Below, one piece after another: positions 1 through 7,107 of a stretch of DNA of 28,632 nt (the stretch's first letter is position 1; each line of letters begins with the position of its first letter). The DNA comes from CAYUHC01 sp964444555 (lineage in GTDB: Bacteria; Patescibacteriota; Minisyncoccia; Phycocordibacterales; JACOZG01). The translations under genes and the position numbers were made by a program. The notes beneath the pieces are model-generated. The model worked only from the letters and a program-made list of their open reading frames with translations, did no database searches and was not told where the DNA came from. The stretch is taken from contig CAYUHC010000009.1 in the NCBI GenBank assembly GCA_964444555.1, positions 1 through 28,632 of the forward strand. Reading direction: 5' to 3'.

Positions 1-40
1 GTTTACGATACCGTCGCTCTACCAGCTGAGCTAAGGTGGC
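1..40 (-). tRNA. tRNA-Thr (anticodon CGT), 3' part cut by window edge
   Basis: Read on the minus strand from position 40, the sequence has a 5' acceptor strand GCCACCT, a D arm (GCTC-loop-GAGC) and an anticodon stem ACGGT followed by the loop ATCGTAA, so the anticodon is CGT. Only the first two bases of the 3' anticodon stem lie in the window. It follows the tRNA-Thr(GGT) gene with one base between them, so the two are probably one transcript. The acceptor 3' half and T arm cannot be seen. Confidence 0.85.
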
Positions 41-41
41 C

Positions 42-117
42 TGGAGCCAATGGCCGGGATTGAACCGGCGACCCCGTCCTTACCATGGACGTGCTCTACC
101 AACTGAGCTACATTGGC
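42..117 (-). tRNA. tRNA-Thr (anticodon GGT), CCA encoded
   Basis: A complete cloverleaf reads on the minus strand. The acceptor GCCAATG pairs with CATTGGC (7 bp), the D arm is GCTC/GAGC, the anticodon stem CGTCC/GGACG encloses the loop ATGGTAA (anticodon GGT), and the T arm GCCGG/CCGGC encloses TTCAATC. The discriminator is T and the CCA end is encoded. A weak -10-like TACAGT (129-134) lies 11 bases upstream. The two adjacent threonine tRNAs decode ACC/ACU and ACG. Confidence 0.95.
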
Positions 118-146
118 AATCGCTTGTTACTGTAACACAGTCTTTT

Positions 147-185
147 TGATAAGAAAACCGCTCCGACCCAGTTGGGCGGAGCGGT
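147..185 (-). terminator. Rho-independent terminator for the 223-840 gene
   Basis: On the minus strand ACCGCTCCG (185-177) pairs perfectly with CGGAGCGGT (165-157). An inner GGG/CCC pairing and one bulged base close the loop. The stem is followed by a T-rich run (TTTTCTTATC). It lies about 40 bases past the stop codon of the minus-strand gene and upstream of the tRNA-Thr pair. Confidence 0.8.
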
Positions 186-191
186 AGGATC

Positions 192-212
192 GTGGGGCTA
201 CACTAGCCCCAC
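192..212 (-). repeat. Perfect hairpin just after the stop codon of 223-840
   Basis: GTGGGGCTA and TAGCCCCAC form a perfect 9-bp stem with a 3-base loop (CAC). It sits 10 bases beyond the TAG stop and just before the T-tailed terminator. It has no T tail of its own, so it may be an mRNA 3'-end stabiliser or a protein-binding site. Similar short hairpins precede the terminators of two other genes in this window. Confidence 0.7.
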
Positions 213-222
213 CGGAGCGTGA

Positions 223-840
223 CTAAGAGAGGAGGCGTTCCAGTTCCAGGAAGTCGGCCAAGACCACGTTGGGGATTTGCCCCGCAATTTCTTTACGACG
301 GATGTGGTCCTGGATGGCCCTGATCTCTGCGACCGCCAGGCGACAGGTCGGCTCCACCAATTCAGAGTTTTTATAGATCTGATTCAGCGGCAGCGGCGGT
401 GGGCAAATCGCCAGCTGAGGGGCTCCGCCATACAAAGTATCCCACAGACCCAAGAAGCGTTGCGCATTCTCTGCTGGGCAGATAATCGTCGCAGAGTTAA
501 ACTCGTTCGGCGGTAATTCCTCTTCGATCTGTTGTCGGGCGTTGCGGAGAGTCGAGAAGGGTTCGTCGCCCAAGGTGTCGGTAAAGAGGTAGCCCGGGGA
601 CATTATTTTTTCCCTGATAGTTTCGGCGTAGGCGCCGCTGGCAAAAACAAATTTGCCTTTCTGTGCCTGGTGAGCCGTCGCCGCAAGTTGAGCAACTTGA
701 TCGCTGTTTTTGTGGAGGCAAGCGATGATCACGTCAGCGATCGGCGCGGCTTCAATCGAGGGCCTGGCCGGCTGCGTGAGCCACTGCCAAACGAAGTGGA
801 GTCGGTGTCGCAGGTTGTTGATGTCGAGGGGTTGTCTCAC
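223..840 (-). CDS. DUF218-like (YdcF/SanA/ElyC-type) protein
   Basis: A 205-residue protein without an obvious signal peptide. Its order of elements resembles the DUF218 fold: a hydrophobic strand at residues 34-42 (IADVIIACL), a second strand ending in FASGAY (about 64-70), a segment with FSTLRNA (about 95-101) matching the conserved S/E-T-x-x-N-A helix, and the strand SATIICPAENAQRF (about 116-129) where DUF218 has its VTS-x-x-H-x-x-R motif. The canonical His is replaced by Asn, so catalysis is uncertain. The start is GTG at 840, supported by AAAGGAG seven bases upstream. It is transcribed alone, divergently from prfB, and has its own terminator. DUF218 proteins are linked to envelope functions, but the role here is unknown; a Rossmann-like protein of another family is possible. 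Confidence 0.5.
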   Translation of the reverse strand: MRQPLDINNLRHRLHFVWQWLTQPARPSIEAAPIADVIIACLHKNSDQVAQLAATAHQAQKGKFVFASGAYAETIREKIMSPGYLFTDTLGDEPFSTLRNARQQIEEELPPNEFNSATIICPAENAQRFLGLWDTLYGGAPQLAICPPPLPLNQIYKNSELVEPTCRLAVAEIRAIQDHIRRKEIAGQIPNVVLADFLELERLLS

Positions 841-911
841 AGCGTTCTCCTTTCTTGTGAGGTGCGGATCTGCTTCTACTTGAGCACTTTGCTCGCCCTA
901 AGTCAACTGAT

Positions 912-940
912 TTGTGCCCAAGCCTCCCTCGGCTTATAAT
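912..940 (+). promoter_or_regulatory. Promoter of the prfB-ftsEX-pyrG operon
   Basis: A perfect -10 TATAAT (935-940) lies 17 bases downstream of TTGTGC (912-917), a partial -35 match. Transcription should begin at about 946-948, and the ATG is at 949, so the mRNA is predicted to be leaderless. No Shine-Dalgarno sequence precedes the ATG. Confidence 0.75.
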
Positions 941-948
941 CCAGTGAT

Positions 949-1812
949 ATGGACGATCTTAAGACGCGTTTGGCGGCGATTGAGGCCCAGATGGCTGAGC
1001 CCGACTTCTGGTCCAATAAGGTGGCCGCGCAAGAGACGCTGGCGGAGTATCAGCGTCTCAAGGACGAGCTCGCGGGGGTGGGCAAGTACGATAAGGGCAA
1101 TGCGATTATTACGATTTTTGCTGGTGCTGGCGGTGATGATGCCGAAGATTTTGCTCGGATGCTCTTGGAGATGTATCTCAAGTATGCCGCGCGCGTTGGT
1201 TTTGGCGTAGCTTTTATTCACGAAAATCAGAATGATCACGGTGGCTATCGCAACATCACTTTTGTAATGCAGGGGCCTCGGGCCTATGGTACACTAAAGA
1301 GCGAATCGGGCGTCCACCGTCTCGTCCGGATCTCGCCTTTTAACGCCAAGGAGCAACGGCACACGTCATTCGCTTTGGTGGAGGTGATCCCGGAGTTCCC
1401 CAAAGGCGGTGAGATCACGATCGCGCCCGAGGATCTTAAGATTGAATTTGCTCGCTCAAGTGGCCCCGGGGGCCAGAACGTTAATAAGCGAGAGACGGCC
1501 GTGCGCATTGTCCACGTGCCAACTGGTTTAGCCGTCCACGCCGACTCGGAGCGTAGTCAGGAGCGTAATCGCGAGCGAGCCCTCGACATCCTGCGTGGCA
1601 AACTTTACAAGCGCGCCGAGGAGGAACGTTTAGCTAAGGAGCAGGGGATGTATATTTCTAAAACGACGGAAATCGAGTGGGGCAATCAGATCCGTTCTTA
1701 CGTTTTGCATCCTTACAAGTTAGTTAAGGATCATCGGACCGGCGTTGAGGTGGGTGACGTGGAAGGGGTTTTGGCTGGTGAGATTGAACCTTTTCTTATT
1801 TCTTCACAATGA
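949..1812 (+). CDS. prfB: Peptide chain release factor 2, shortened domain 1
   Basis: RF2 recognises UAA and UGA stop codons and triggers peptide release on the ribosome. The codon-recognition tripeptide SPF is at residues 129-131, and the catalytic GGQ loop is at 174-176 within the context RSSGPGGQNVNKRETAVR. The C-terminal region (WGNQIRSYVLHPYKLVKD, TGVE) is standard. The protein is 287 residues against about 365 usually. The first helix of domain 1 is present (residues 1-44), but about 55-60 residues that normally separate it from the GKYDKGNAIITI strand are absent. No programmed frameshift site (CUU-UGA) is visible at the 5' end; the ORF is continuous. The TGA stop overlaps the ftsE start (ATGA), so the genes are probably translationally coupled. 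It is first in the operon with ftsE, ftsX and pyrG. Confidence 0.93.
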   Translation: MDDLKTRLAAIEAQMAEPDFWSNKVAAQETLAEYQRLKDELAGVGKYDKGNAIITIFAGAGGDDAEDFARMLLEMYLKYAARVGFGVAFIHENQNDHGGYRNITFVMQGPRAYGTLKSESGVHRLVRISPFNAKEQRHTSFALVEVIPEFPKGGEITIAPEDLKIEFARSSGPGGQNVNKRETAVRIVHVPTGLAVHADSERSQERNRERALDILRGKLYKRAEEERLAKEQGMYISKTTEIEWGNQIRSYVLHPYKLVKDHRTGVEVGDVEGVLAGEIEPFLISSQ

Positions 1813-2489
1813 TTTATTTTGATAACGTTAGCAAAGTTTATCGAGACAACACCGTCGCCTTGGAGGACGTAACTTTCGCCGTCGAGCCGGGGCAATTTGT
1901 TTCCATCGTCGGCCACTCCGGCGCGGGTAAAACGACTTTACTCAAAATGATTTTGGCCGAGGAGCGGCCAAGTCGGGGTAAAGTCTTTTTTGAGTCCACC
2001 GACATCCATCGTCTCTCGCGCGAGCATGTGCCCAAGTTGCGCCGACGGATCGGGAGCGTTTTTCAGGACTTTCGTTTGCTGGGGAACAAGACCGTTTTCG
2101 AAAATATCGCTTTCGTGATGGAGGCGGCCGGCCGCACGGACGAAGAGATCCAGTCAGACGTGCCTCACGTGCTGGAGTTGGTTGGTTTGGGCGAAAAGAT
2201 TTGGAACTTTCCGCGCGAGCTCTCGGGCGGGGAGCGTCAGCGCGTCGCTATCGCTCGCGCGATCGTTAATCAGCCAGATCTTTTAATCGCCGATGAGCCG
2301 ACGGGTAACCTTGATCCGATCAATACCTTTGAGATTGTGGAGATTTTGCGTAAAATTAACGACATTGGCACGACCGTGATCATGACGACTCACAACAAGG
2401 GGGTGATCGATATGTTGGGCAAGCGAGTGATTACGATGGAAAAGGGCAAAGTGACGCGCGATAATAAAGAAGGTAAATATATTTTGTAA
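1809..2489 (+). CDS. ftsE: Cell division ATP-binding protein FtsE
   Basis: A 226-residue ABC ATPase that partners with the membrane protein FtsX. Known FtsEX complexes control peptidoglycan hydrolases at the division site. Walker A is GHSGAGKT (35-42), the Q loop is VFQDFRLL (about 84-91), the ABC signature LSGGE is at 138-142, Walker B is LLIADEP (158-164) and the H-loop is in TTHNK. Length is normal. It starts at an ATG overlapping the prfB stop, with ftsX one base after its stop. A prfB-ftsE-ftsX arrangement is common in bacteria and supports the call over other ABC ATPases. Confidence 0.95.
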   Translation: MIYFDNVSKVYRDNTVALEDVTFAVEPGQFVSIVGHSGAGKTTLLKMILAEERPSRGKVFFESTDIHRLSREHVPKLRRRIGSVFQDFRLLGNKTVFENIAFVMEAAGRTDEEIQSDVPHVLELVGLGEKIWNFPRELSGGERQRVAIARAIVNQPDLLIADEPTGNLDPINTFEIVEILRKINDIGTTVIMTTHNKGVIDMLGKRVITMEKGKVTRDNKEGKYIL

Positions 2490-2490
2490 T

Positions 2491-3408
2491 ATGTTAGTTA
2501 CGACTTTAAAACGAATTTTCCGCTGGGGTTTCCTTAATTTTTGGCGGTCGGCCGTGGTCTCCTTGGCCTCGGTGGTGACGATTACCGTCACGCTCTTTGT
2601 GATCGGCGGACTCTATTTGGGCGCGGCTTATCTTAATTCTTCGCTGGCCGAAGTGCAGAGTAAGGTGGATATTAGCGTCTCGATGAAGCCGGATGCCGCC
2701 GAGAGCGACGTGGCGGCGCTTAAGAAGTCGATCGAGACTTTGCCCGAGGTGAGTGAGGTGACCTACAGCTCTCGCGAGGCCGAGCTCGAAGATTTTCGTA
2801 AGCGCAACGAGAACAACGTCTTGATCATCCAATCGCTCGACGAGGTGGGCAATCCTTTTGGCGCGCGTCTCAATATTCGGGCCGTTGACCCGGCACGTTA
2901 CGAAGCGATCGCTGATTTTTTGGAGAGTGATAGCGCCCTCTCAGACTCCGGCAAAACGATTGTTGATCAAATCAGTTTTAAAAAGAATGTTGTTGATAAA
3001 TTGGTTAAGCTGATTGCCACGGCCCACACCATTGGCTGGGCGGTGATGTTGGTGCTCATCTTTGTCTCCGTTATCGTTACCTTTAACACGATCTCGCTTG
3101 CGATCTACATCTCGCGCGAAGAGATCGCGCTAATGAAGTTGGTGGGCGCGGGCGATAATTATGTTCGCGGGCCATTTATTGTTGAGGGCGTGATCGCGGG
3201 CGGCATCTCGGCTTTTTTGGCTCTCCTCTTTTTGTACCCCGGGGTGTTGTGGGTTCGCAACGAGACGATTGGCGTCTTTGGCGGCCTTAATCTCGTTTCC
3301 TACTTTCTCGAAAACTCGATTATCTTGTTGGGCCTCTTGTTGGTGGTGGGAATCTTTCTGGGCGTCGTTTCCAGCTTCCTCGCGACGCGCAAGCATCTGA
3401 AAGTCTAG
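2491..3408 (+). CDS. ftsX: Cell division permease-like protein FtsX
   Basis: A 305-residue membrane protein with the FtsX layout: a short cytoplasmic N-terminus, TM1 at about 22-46, an extracytoplasmic domain of about 125 residues containing the LPEVSEVTYSSREAE element, then TM2 (about 175-198), TM3 (about 228-248) and TM4 (about 272-296). The segment between TM2 and TM3 (SREEIALMKLVGA) is the conserved FtsX cytoplasmic loop. It follows ftsE by one base and precedes pyrG by three bases. There is no Shine-Dalgarno sequence, so coupling to ftsE translation is likely. Confidence 0.95.
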   Translation: MLVTTLKRIFRWGFLNFWRSAVVSLASVVTITVTLFVIGGLYLGAAYLNSSLAEVQSKVDISVSMKPDAAESDVAALKKSIETLPEVSEVTYSSREAELEDFRKRNENNVLIIQSLDEVGNPFGARLNIRAVDPARYEAIADFLESDSALSDSGKTIVDQISFKKNVVDKLVKLIATAHTIGWAVMLVLIFVSVIVTFNTISLAIYISREEIALMKLVGAGDNYVRGPFIVEGVIAGGISAFLALLFLYPGVLWVRNETIGVFGGLNLVSYFLENSIILLGLLLVVGIFLGVVSSFLATRKHLKV

Positions 3409-3411
3409 AAT

Positions 3412-5064
3412 ATGGCACGGCACAAATACATCTTTGTCTTGGGCGGAGTGATGTCGGGAGTCGGCAAAGGCGTCACCACCTCCTCGATCGGCAAAATCCT
3501 CGCCGCTCGAGGTTTTTCTATTAACGCGATGAAGATTGATCCGTATCTTAACGTCGATGCTGGCACGATGAATCCGATTGAGCACGGCGAAGTTTTTGTG
3601 CTCGATTCGGGACTGGAGTGTGATCAAGACATGGGCAATTATGAGCGCTTTTTAGACACGAGCATCCCGCCAGAAAATTACATGACTAACGGCATGGTTT
3701 ATAAATACGTGATCGACAAGGAGCGGGCGCTCGGCTACGGCGGCAAGTGCGTCGATCCAGTGCCATATCTTTCGGAAGAGATTTTGCGTCGGATTAGACT
3801 CTCAACCGAAAAGACTAAGTCGGAGATCACGCTGGTGGAGATTGGCGGGACAATTGGCGAGTATCAGAACGCGATCTTTGTGGAGGCGGCGCGCATCCTT
3901 AAGTTGCGGCATCCGGAGGATGTGCTTTTTGTGTTGGTGAGTTATTTGCCAGTGCCGAGCAAGATTGGCGAGATGAAGACTAAGCCCACGCAGTACGCCG
4001 TCCGGACAATGAATAGTTATGGCGTCCATCCCGACATCATCATTGCGCGCAGTGATCGGCCGCTAGATAAAAAGCGCAAGGAGAAGATCGCTTTTGCTTG
4101 CAATGTGCAGTCGGAGAGTATTATTTCGGCGCCAGATGTGGAGAGTATTTACGACATTCCGCTTAATTTTGAAAAAGATGATCTTAGCACCACGCTTCTG
4201 CGTCGACTCAAACTTCGGCCCAAGCAGACCGATTTGGCTGACTGGCGGGCGATGGTGGCGCGGCTTAAGGCAGCCAAGGCCGAAGTCCGCATTGCCGTCG
4301 TCGGTAAATATTTTAAGACTGGCGACTTCGTCCTCTCGGACGTCTACATCTCGGTGATCGAGTCGCTTAAGCACGCGGCGACTAAGTTGAGTAAAAAGTT
4401 GGTGCTGGAGTGGCTCGACTCTGGCGATTACGAAAATGGGTCAGGCGCGCTCGGGGAGTTAGAAAAATATCACAGCCTGGTGGTACCGGGAGGTTTTGGC
4501 GATCGTGGCGTGGAGGGCAAGATCAGGGTGATCCAGTATGCTCGTGAGCACGGCATCCCATATTTCGGTCTTTGCTACGGTATGCAGTTGGCGGTGATCG
4601 AATATGCTCGCAACGTGGCGGGGATGCGTGGCGCGCACACCACCGAAGTTAATCCCGAGACCAAGTATCCGGTGATCGACATTATGCCCGAGCAGAAAAA
4701 GCATTTGCGCGAGGGCAACTTTGGCGCGACGATGCGACTCGGCGCTTATCCGGCTTGGGTGCGCCGGGGCACCTGGGCGCATCGCGCCTACAAGAGTGAA
4801 AAGATCAGTGAGCGCCATCGCCACCGTTACGAAGTTAATCCCGAGTACGTTAAGGCGATCGAAGAGGCTGGACTCGTTTTTTCGGCCACGTCGCCGGATG
4901 GCCGCTTGATGGAAATTGCCGAGCTGCCAGTGAGCCAGCATCCATTTTTTGTGGGCGTCCAATTCCACCCGGAATTTAAATCTTCGCCCCTTAATCCTCA
5001 TCCCTTGTTTGTGGAATTTATCCGCGCCGCCAGTGCCCGCTCCCGCCGCGTTGGCAAGGAATAG
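3412..5064 (+). CDS. pyrG: CTP synthase (glutamine hydrolysing)
   Basis: A 550-residue enzyme that makes CTP from UTP, ATP and glutamine. The N-terminal synthetase domain has the GGVMSGVGKGVTTSSIG nucleotide loop at 11-27 and KIDPYLNVDAGTMNPIEHGEV, with the Mg-binding acidic residues. The C-terminal class I glutamine amidotransferase domain starts at about 290 and has PGGFGDRG, the nucleophile Cys388 in FGLCYGMQLA (usually C-L-G, here C-Y-G) and the His/Glu pair in FHPEFKSSP near the C-terminus. The length is normal. It is last in the prfB operon, three bases after ftsX; I see no clear T-tailed terminator after it. Confidence 0.97.
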   Translation: MARHKYIFVLGGVMSGVGKGVTTSSIGKILAARGFSINAMKIDPYLNVDAGTMNPIEHGEVFVLDSGLECDQDMGNYERFLDTSIPPENYMTNGMVYKYVIDKERALGYGGKCVDPVPYLSEEILRRIRLSTEKTKSEITLVEIGGTIGEYQNAIFVEAARILKLRHPEDVLFVLVSYLPVPSKIGEMKTKPTQYAVRTMNSYGVHPDIIIARSDRPLDKKRKEKIAFACNVQSESIISAPDVESIYDIPLNFEKDDLSTTLLRRLKLRPKQTDLADWRAMVARLKAAKAEVRIAVVGKYFKTGDFVLSDVYISVIESLKHAATKLSKKLVLEWLDSGDYENGSGALGELEKYHSLVVPGGFGDRGVEGKIRVIQYAREHGIPYFGLCYGMQLAVIEYARNVAGMRGAHTTEVNPETKYPVIDIMPEQKKHLREGNFGATMRLGAYPAWVRRGTWAHRAYKSEKISERHRHRYEVNPEYVKAIEEAGLVFSATSPDGRLMEIAELPVSQHPFFVGVQFHPEFKSSPLNPHPLFVEFIRAASARSRRVGKE

Positions 5065-5128
5065 TCGCTGTGTTAGGGTGATTTGAGATTTTGATTTACA
5101 AACCCCTTACCTCGAAAGGAGGGCTAGT

Positions 5129-5539
5129 GTGGGATACGGAAAACATAACGGTCGGGCCCGAACAATTTCTAACTGGCCGTGCTGGACCGGTTTGGCTGCT
5201 CCCATTAGTTTACCCTTTGAAAATTGGGCCTTTTGGAACAGTCTTTTGCCGGTGGATCGACGATTAGATTGCATGGCGGGAAAGGAGGGTGGGTGGTTTC
5301 TTTTTGCTCGCTGTCAATATGTTTACAGTCTTAATCGGCAAGTGATTTGTAATGTGATTGGAATGGGACGAGACAGTATGTTGTATTGCGAGGCGCGCGT
5401 TGATCTTGGTTTAACCCTGCCTGTTAGGTTGAGCCGGGCTGAGTCTTTGCCGGTTAATAGGTGGCGCGAAATGGCGCGCGCGCTCTATCAAAGGCAACTG
5501 CTTAGGGCCCAAAAGGGGGAGTGGATGTGGGAAGATTGA
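5129..5539 (+). CDS. Small protein of unknown function, Trp/Cys-containing
   Basis: A 136-residue protein I do not recognise. It starts at GTG with AAAGGAGG (5115-5122) six bases upstream, one of the strongest ribosome-binding sites in the window. The N-terminal half is rich in Trp (WPCWTG, NWAFWN, GGWFLF) and has four cysteines overall. The C-terminal third is a basic/aromatic helix (NRWREMARALYQRQLLRAQKGEWMWED). There is no signal peptide or transmembrane segment. It is transcribed alone between pyrG and tRNA-Gln, and a strong terminator begins five bases after its TGA stop. The clear SD, the good terminator and the lack of recognisable family suggest an accessory gene, but this is inference. 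Confidence 0.7.
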   Translation: MGYGKHNGRARTISNWPCWTGLAAPISLPFENWAFWNSLLPVDRRLDCMAGKEGGWFLFARCQYVYSLNRQVICNVIGMGRDSMLYCEARVDLGLTLPVRLSRAESLPVNRWREMARALYQRQLLRAQKGEWMWED

Positions 5540-5544
5540 GGTTG

Positions 5545-5577
5545 CCCCAGCGCATTGGCGCTGGGGTTCTTTATTTG
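5545..5577 (+). terminator. Rho-independent terminator of the 5129-5539 gene
   Basis: CCCCAGCGC (5545-5553) and GCGCTGGGG (5558-5566) form a perfect 9-bp stem with a 4-base loop (ATTG). TTCTTTATTT follows immediately. The T-rich tail overlaps the -35 region proposed for tRNA-Gln. Confidence 0.92.
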
Positions 5578-5602
5578 ATTTTGGCCCCAAAAAACGTATA
5601 AT
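5575..5602 (+). promoter_or_regulatory. Promoter of tRNA-Gln
   Basis: TTGATT (5575-5580) and TATAAT (5597-5602) are separated by 16 bases. The mature tRNA starts 12 bases after the -10, leaving room for a very short 5' leader. Confidence 0.75.
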
Positions 5603-5614
5603 CTGGCTGTGCTT

Positions 5615-5688
5615 TGCCGGATCGTCTAATGGTAGGACATCGCCCTTTGGAGGCGAGTATCTTGGTTCGAGTCCAAGTCCGGCAACCA
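5615..5688 (+). tRNA. tRNA-Gln (anticodon TTG), CCA encoded
   Basis: The acceptor TGCCGGA/TCCGGCA pairs over 7 bp. The anticodon stem TCGCC/GGCGA encloses CTTTGGA, giving anticodon TTG. The T arm CTTGG/CCAAG encloses TTCGAGT. The discriminator is A and the CCA end is encoded at 5686-5688. The msrA -10 box starts seven bases after the tRNA end. Confidence 0.96.
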
Positions 5689-5694
5689 GAACGC

Positions 5695-5700
5695 TATAAT
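5695..5700 (+). promoter_or_regulatory. -10 box of msrA-msrB
   Basis: TATAAT ends six bases before the msrA ATG, predicting a leaderless mRNA. No good -35 is visible because that region lies inside tRNA-Gln. Confidence 0.6.
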
Positions 5701-5706
5701 TTTTTC

Positions 5707-6246
5707 ATGGCAAAACAACTTTCTCATGCCATATTTGCTAATGGTTGTTTTTGGTGTACGGAAGCAGTATTTAAGAGATTGAAGGGCGTAATGGACGTTG
5801 TATCTGGATACACTGGCGGCTTAACGGAAAATCCTACTTATGAGCAAGTCAGCTCGGGCCAAACCAGACACGCCGAAGCCTTAAGGGTAACTTATGATCC
5901 AGCAGTTATTTCTTATGGGGATTTGTTGGCGGTATTTTTTAATACTCATGATCCCACCACTTTAAATCGGCAAGGTAATGATGTGGGTACCCAGTATCGC
6001 TCAGCAATATTTTATGGCTCGGACGAGGAGGGGCATCAGGCGCAAAAGCTGATCGAGGAGCTTAATGATGGTGGCGCTTATGATTCTCCGGTGGTCACGG
6101 AAGTTGTTCCGTTGTCCAAGTTCTACGAGGCGGAAGAATATCATCAGGATTATTACGATCGTCACAAAGATCAACCTTATTGTCGTTTGGTTGTTGCCCC
6201 CAAGTTGGAGAAGTTGCAAAATCGGTTTGCTCAATTAATTAAGTAA
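5707..6246 (+). CDS. msrA: Peptide methionine sulfoxide reductase A
   Basis: A 179-residue enzyme that reduces the S-form of methionine sulfoxide in proteins. The catalytic motif GCFWC is at residues 13-17, with Cys14 as nucleophile. SGYTGG, NDVGTQYRSAIF and FYEAEEYHQDYY are further MsrA signatures. The reading frame is open further upstream through tRNA-Gln, but ATG 5707 is chosen because it yields the normal MsrA N-terminus and lies just after the -10 box and the tRNA. C-terminal cysteines are limited to one (PYCRL), a possible resolving Cys. msrB follows after five bases, so the two stereospecific repair enzymes are co-transcribed. Confidence 0.96.
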   Translation: MAKQLSHAIFANGCFWCTEAVFKRLKGVMDVVSGYTGGLTENPTYEQVSSGQTRHAEALRVTYDPAVISYGDLLAVFFNTHDPTTLNRQGNDVGTQYRSAIFYGSDEEGHQAQKLIEELNDGGAYDSPVVTEVVPLSKFYEAEEYHQDYYDRHKDQPYCRLVVAPKLEKLQNRFAQLIK

Positions 6247-6251
6247 AAATT

Positions 6252-6623
6252 ATGGACGAACAAGAAATCAAAAAACGCTTAACGCCTGAGGAGTACCGCG
6301 TATTGAGGGAGAAGGGGACGGAGCCGCCCTTTTCCGGCAAACTGCTTCACGAGGAGCGGACGGGCACTTACAATTGCAAGGTTTGTGGTAATCAACTATT
6401 TAATTCAGAGGCCAAATTCGATTCTGGTACCGGTTGGCCCTCATTTGATCAGGCGATACCTGGTTCAGTTAAGGAAGTTTCCGATTCTTCTCATGGTTTG
6501 GGGCGGATCGAGGTCGTTTGCGCTAAGTGTGGTTCGCATCTCGGTCATTTATTTGACGACGGGCCGACGGCCACGGGCAAGCGTTATTGTTTAAATTCCG
6601 TTTGTCTCGATTTAGAACTATAA
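6252..6623 (+). CDS. msrB: Peptide methionine sulfoxide reductase B
   Basis: A 123-residue enzyme reducing the R-form of methionine sulfoxide. It has both zinc-binding pairs (CKVC at 42-45 and CAKC at 90-93), the family motif SGTGWPSF (58-65), the HLGHLFDDGP element (97-106) and the catalytic Cys113 in RYCLNS. An extra cysteine, Cys118, follows closely, where the family more often has Ala or Ser. The length is slightly shorter than the usual 130-150 residues. It starts five bases after msrA with no Shine-Dalgarno sequence. Confidence 0.96.
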   Translation: MDEQEIKKRLTPEEYRVLREKGTEPPFSGKLLHEERTGTYNCKVCGNQLFNSEAKFDSGTGWPSFDQAIPGSVKEVSDSSHGLGRIEVVCAKCGSHLGHLFDDGPTATGKRYCLNSVCLDLEL

Positions 6624-6624
6624 T
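6619..6624 (+). promoter_or_regulatory. -10 box of tspO, overlapping the msrB stop codon
   Basis: TATAAT spans the msrB TAA stop and ends six bases before the tspO ATG. It has the same geometry as the other leaderless starts in this window, so tspO may have its own promoter besides msrAB read-through. No clear -35 is visible. Confidence 0.55.
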
Positions 6625-6630
6625 AGACTC

Positions 6631-7107
6631 ATGACAGCCAAACGCTGGGCAGTGCTGATTGGTTTTATTGTTCTCTCTCAATTGGCGGGCATTATCGGCT
6701 CGGTGTTTACGGTGCCGGCAATCGACGCCTGGTATGCCGAGTTGGTTCGTCCAAGCTTGGCTCCACCCAACTGGCTCTTTGGACCCGTGTGGACGATCTT
6801 GTATGTTTTGATGGGTATCGCGGCTTTCGTAGTTTGGCGAGTGGGTACCGATCGCGCGCGGGTACGGCGGGCTTTGGTGGTATTTGGCGCTCAGCTGATT
6901 TTAAACACGCTCTGGTCGATTATCTTTTTCGGTTGGCAATCGCCGGGCTGGGCCTTGGTCGAGATTATCTTTTTGTGGCTGGCCATCGCGATGACTATCT
7001 CACTGTTTGCTCGAGTCTCCGGTCGTGCGGCTTGGCTCTTGGCGCCTTATCTGGCTTGGGTCACTTTTGCCGGCTATCTTAACTATTCAATTTATGTTCT
7101 CAATTAA
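6631..7107 (+). CDS. tspO: TspO/MBR family membrane protein
   Basis: A 158-residue, five-helix membrane protein. The family signatures are present: RPSLAPPNWLFGPVWTILYVLMG (about 36-58), NTLWSIIFFGWQSP (about 92-105), EIIFLW and the C-terminal PYLAWVTFAGYLNYSI. The TM segments are at about 8-26, 45-67, 80-98, 103-123 and 130-152. TspO proteins bind porphyrins or cholesterol and are linked to oxidative and light stress in other bacteria. Its position directly after msrA-msrB fits an oxidative-stress cluster, which is inference. It overlaps the next gene by 14 bases. Confidence 0.93.
   Translation: MTAKRWAVLIGFIVLSQLAGIIGSVFTVPAIDAWYAELVRPSLAPPNWLFGPVWTILYVLMGIAAFVVWRVGTDRARVRRALVVFGAQLILNTLWSIIFFGWQSPGWALVEIIFLWLAIAMTISLFARVSGRAAWLLAPYLAWVTFAGYLNYSIYVLN

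Noticed and set aside
3130..3627. A 165-codon minus-strand ORF across the ftsX-pyrG junction
   Set aside because: Both plus-strand genes are certain there and the ORF has no features of its own.
4459..5001. A 180-codon minus-strand ORF inside pyrG
   Set aside because: It is antisense to the glutaminase domain of a clear CTP synthase, and its composition is that of a shadow frame.
5614..5706. Upstream extension of the msrA reading frame
   Set aside because: It runs through the tRNA-Gln gene and the -10 box; MsrA homologues begin close to the GCFWC motif, as from ATG 5707.
7007..7093. Upstream extension of the membrane protein at 7094-7549
   Set aside because: It would lie entirely inside tspO in another frame; ATG 7094 gives a normal small overlap.
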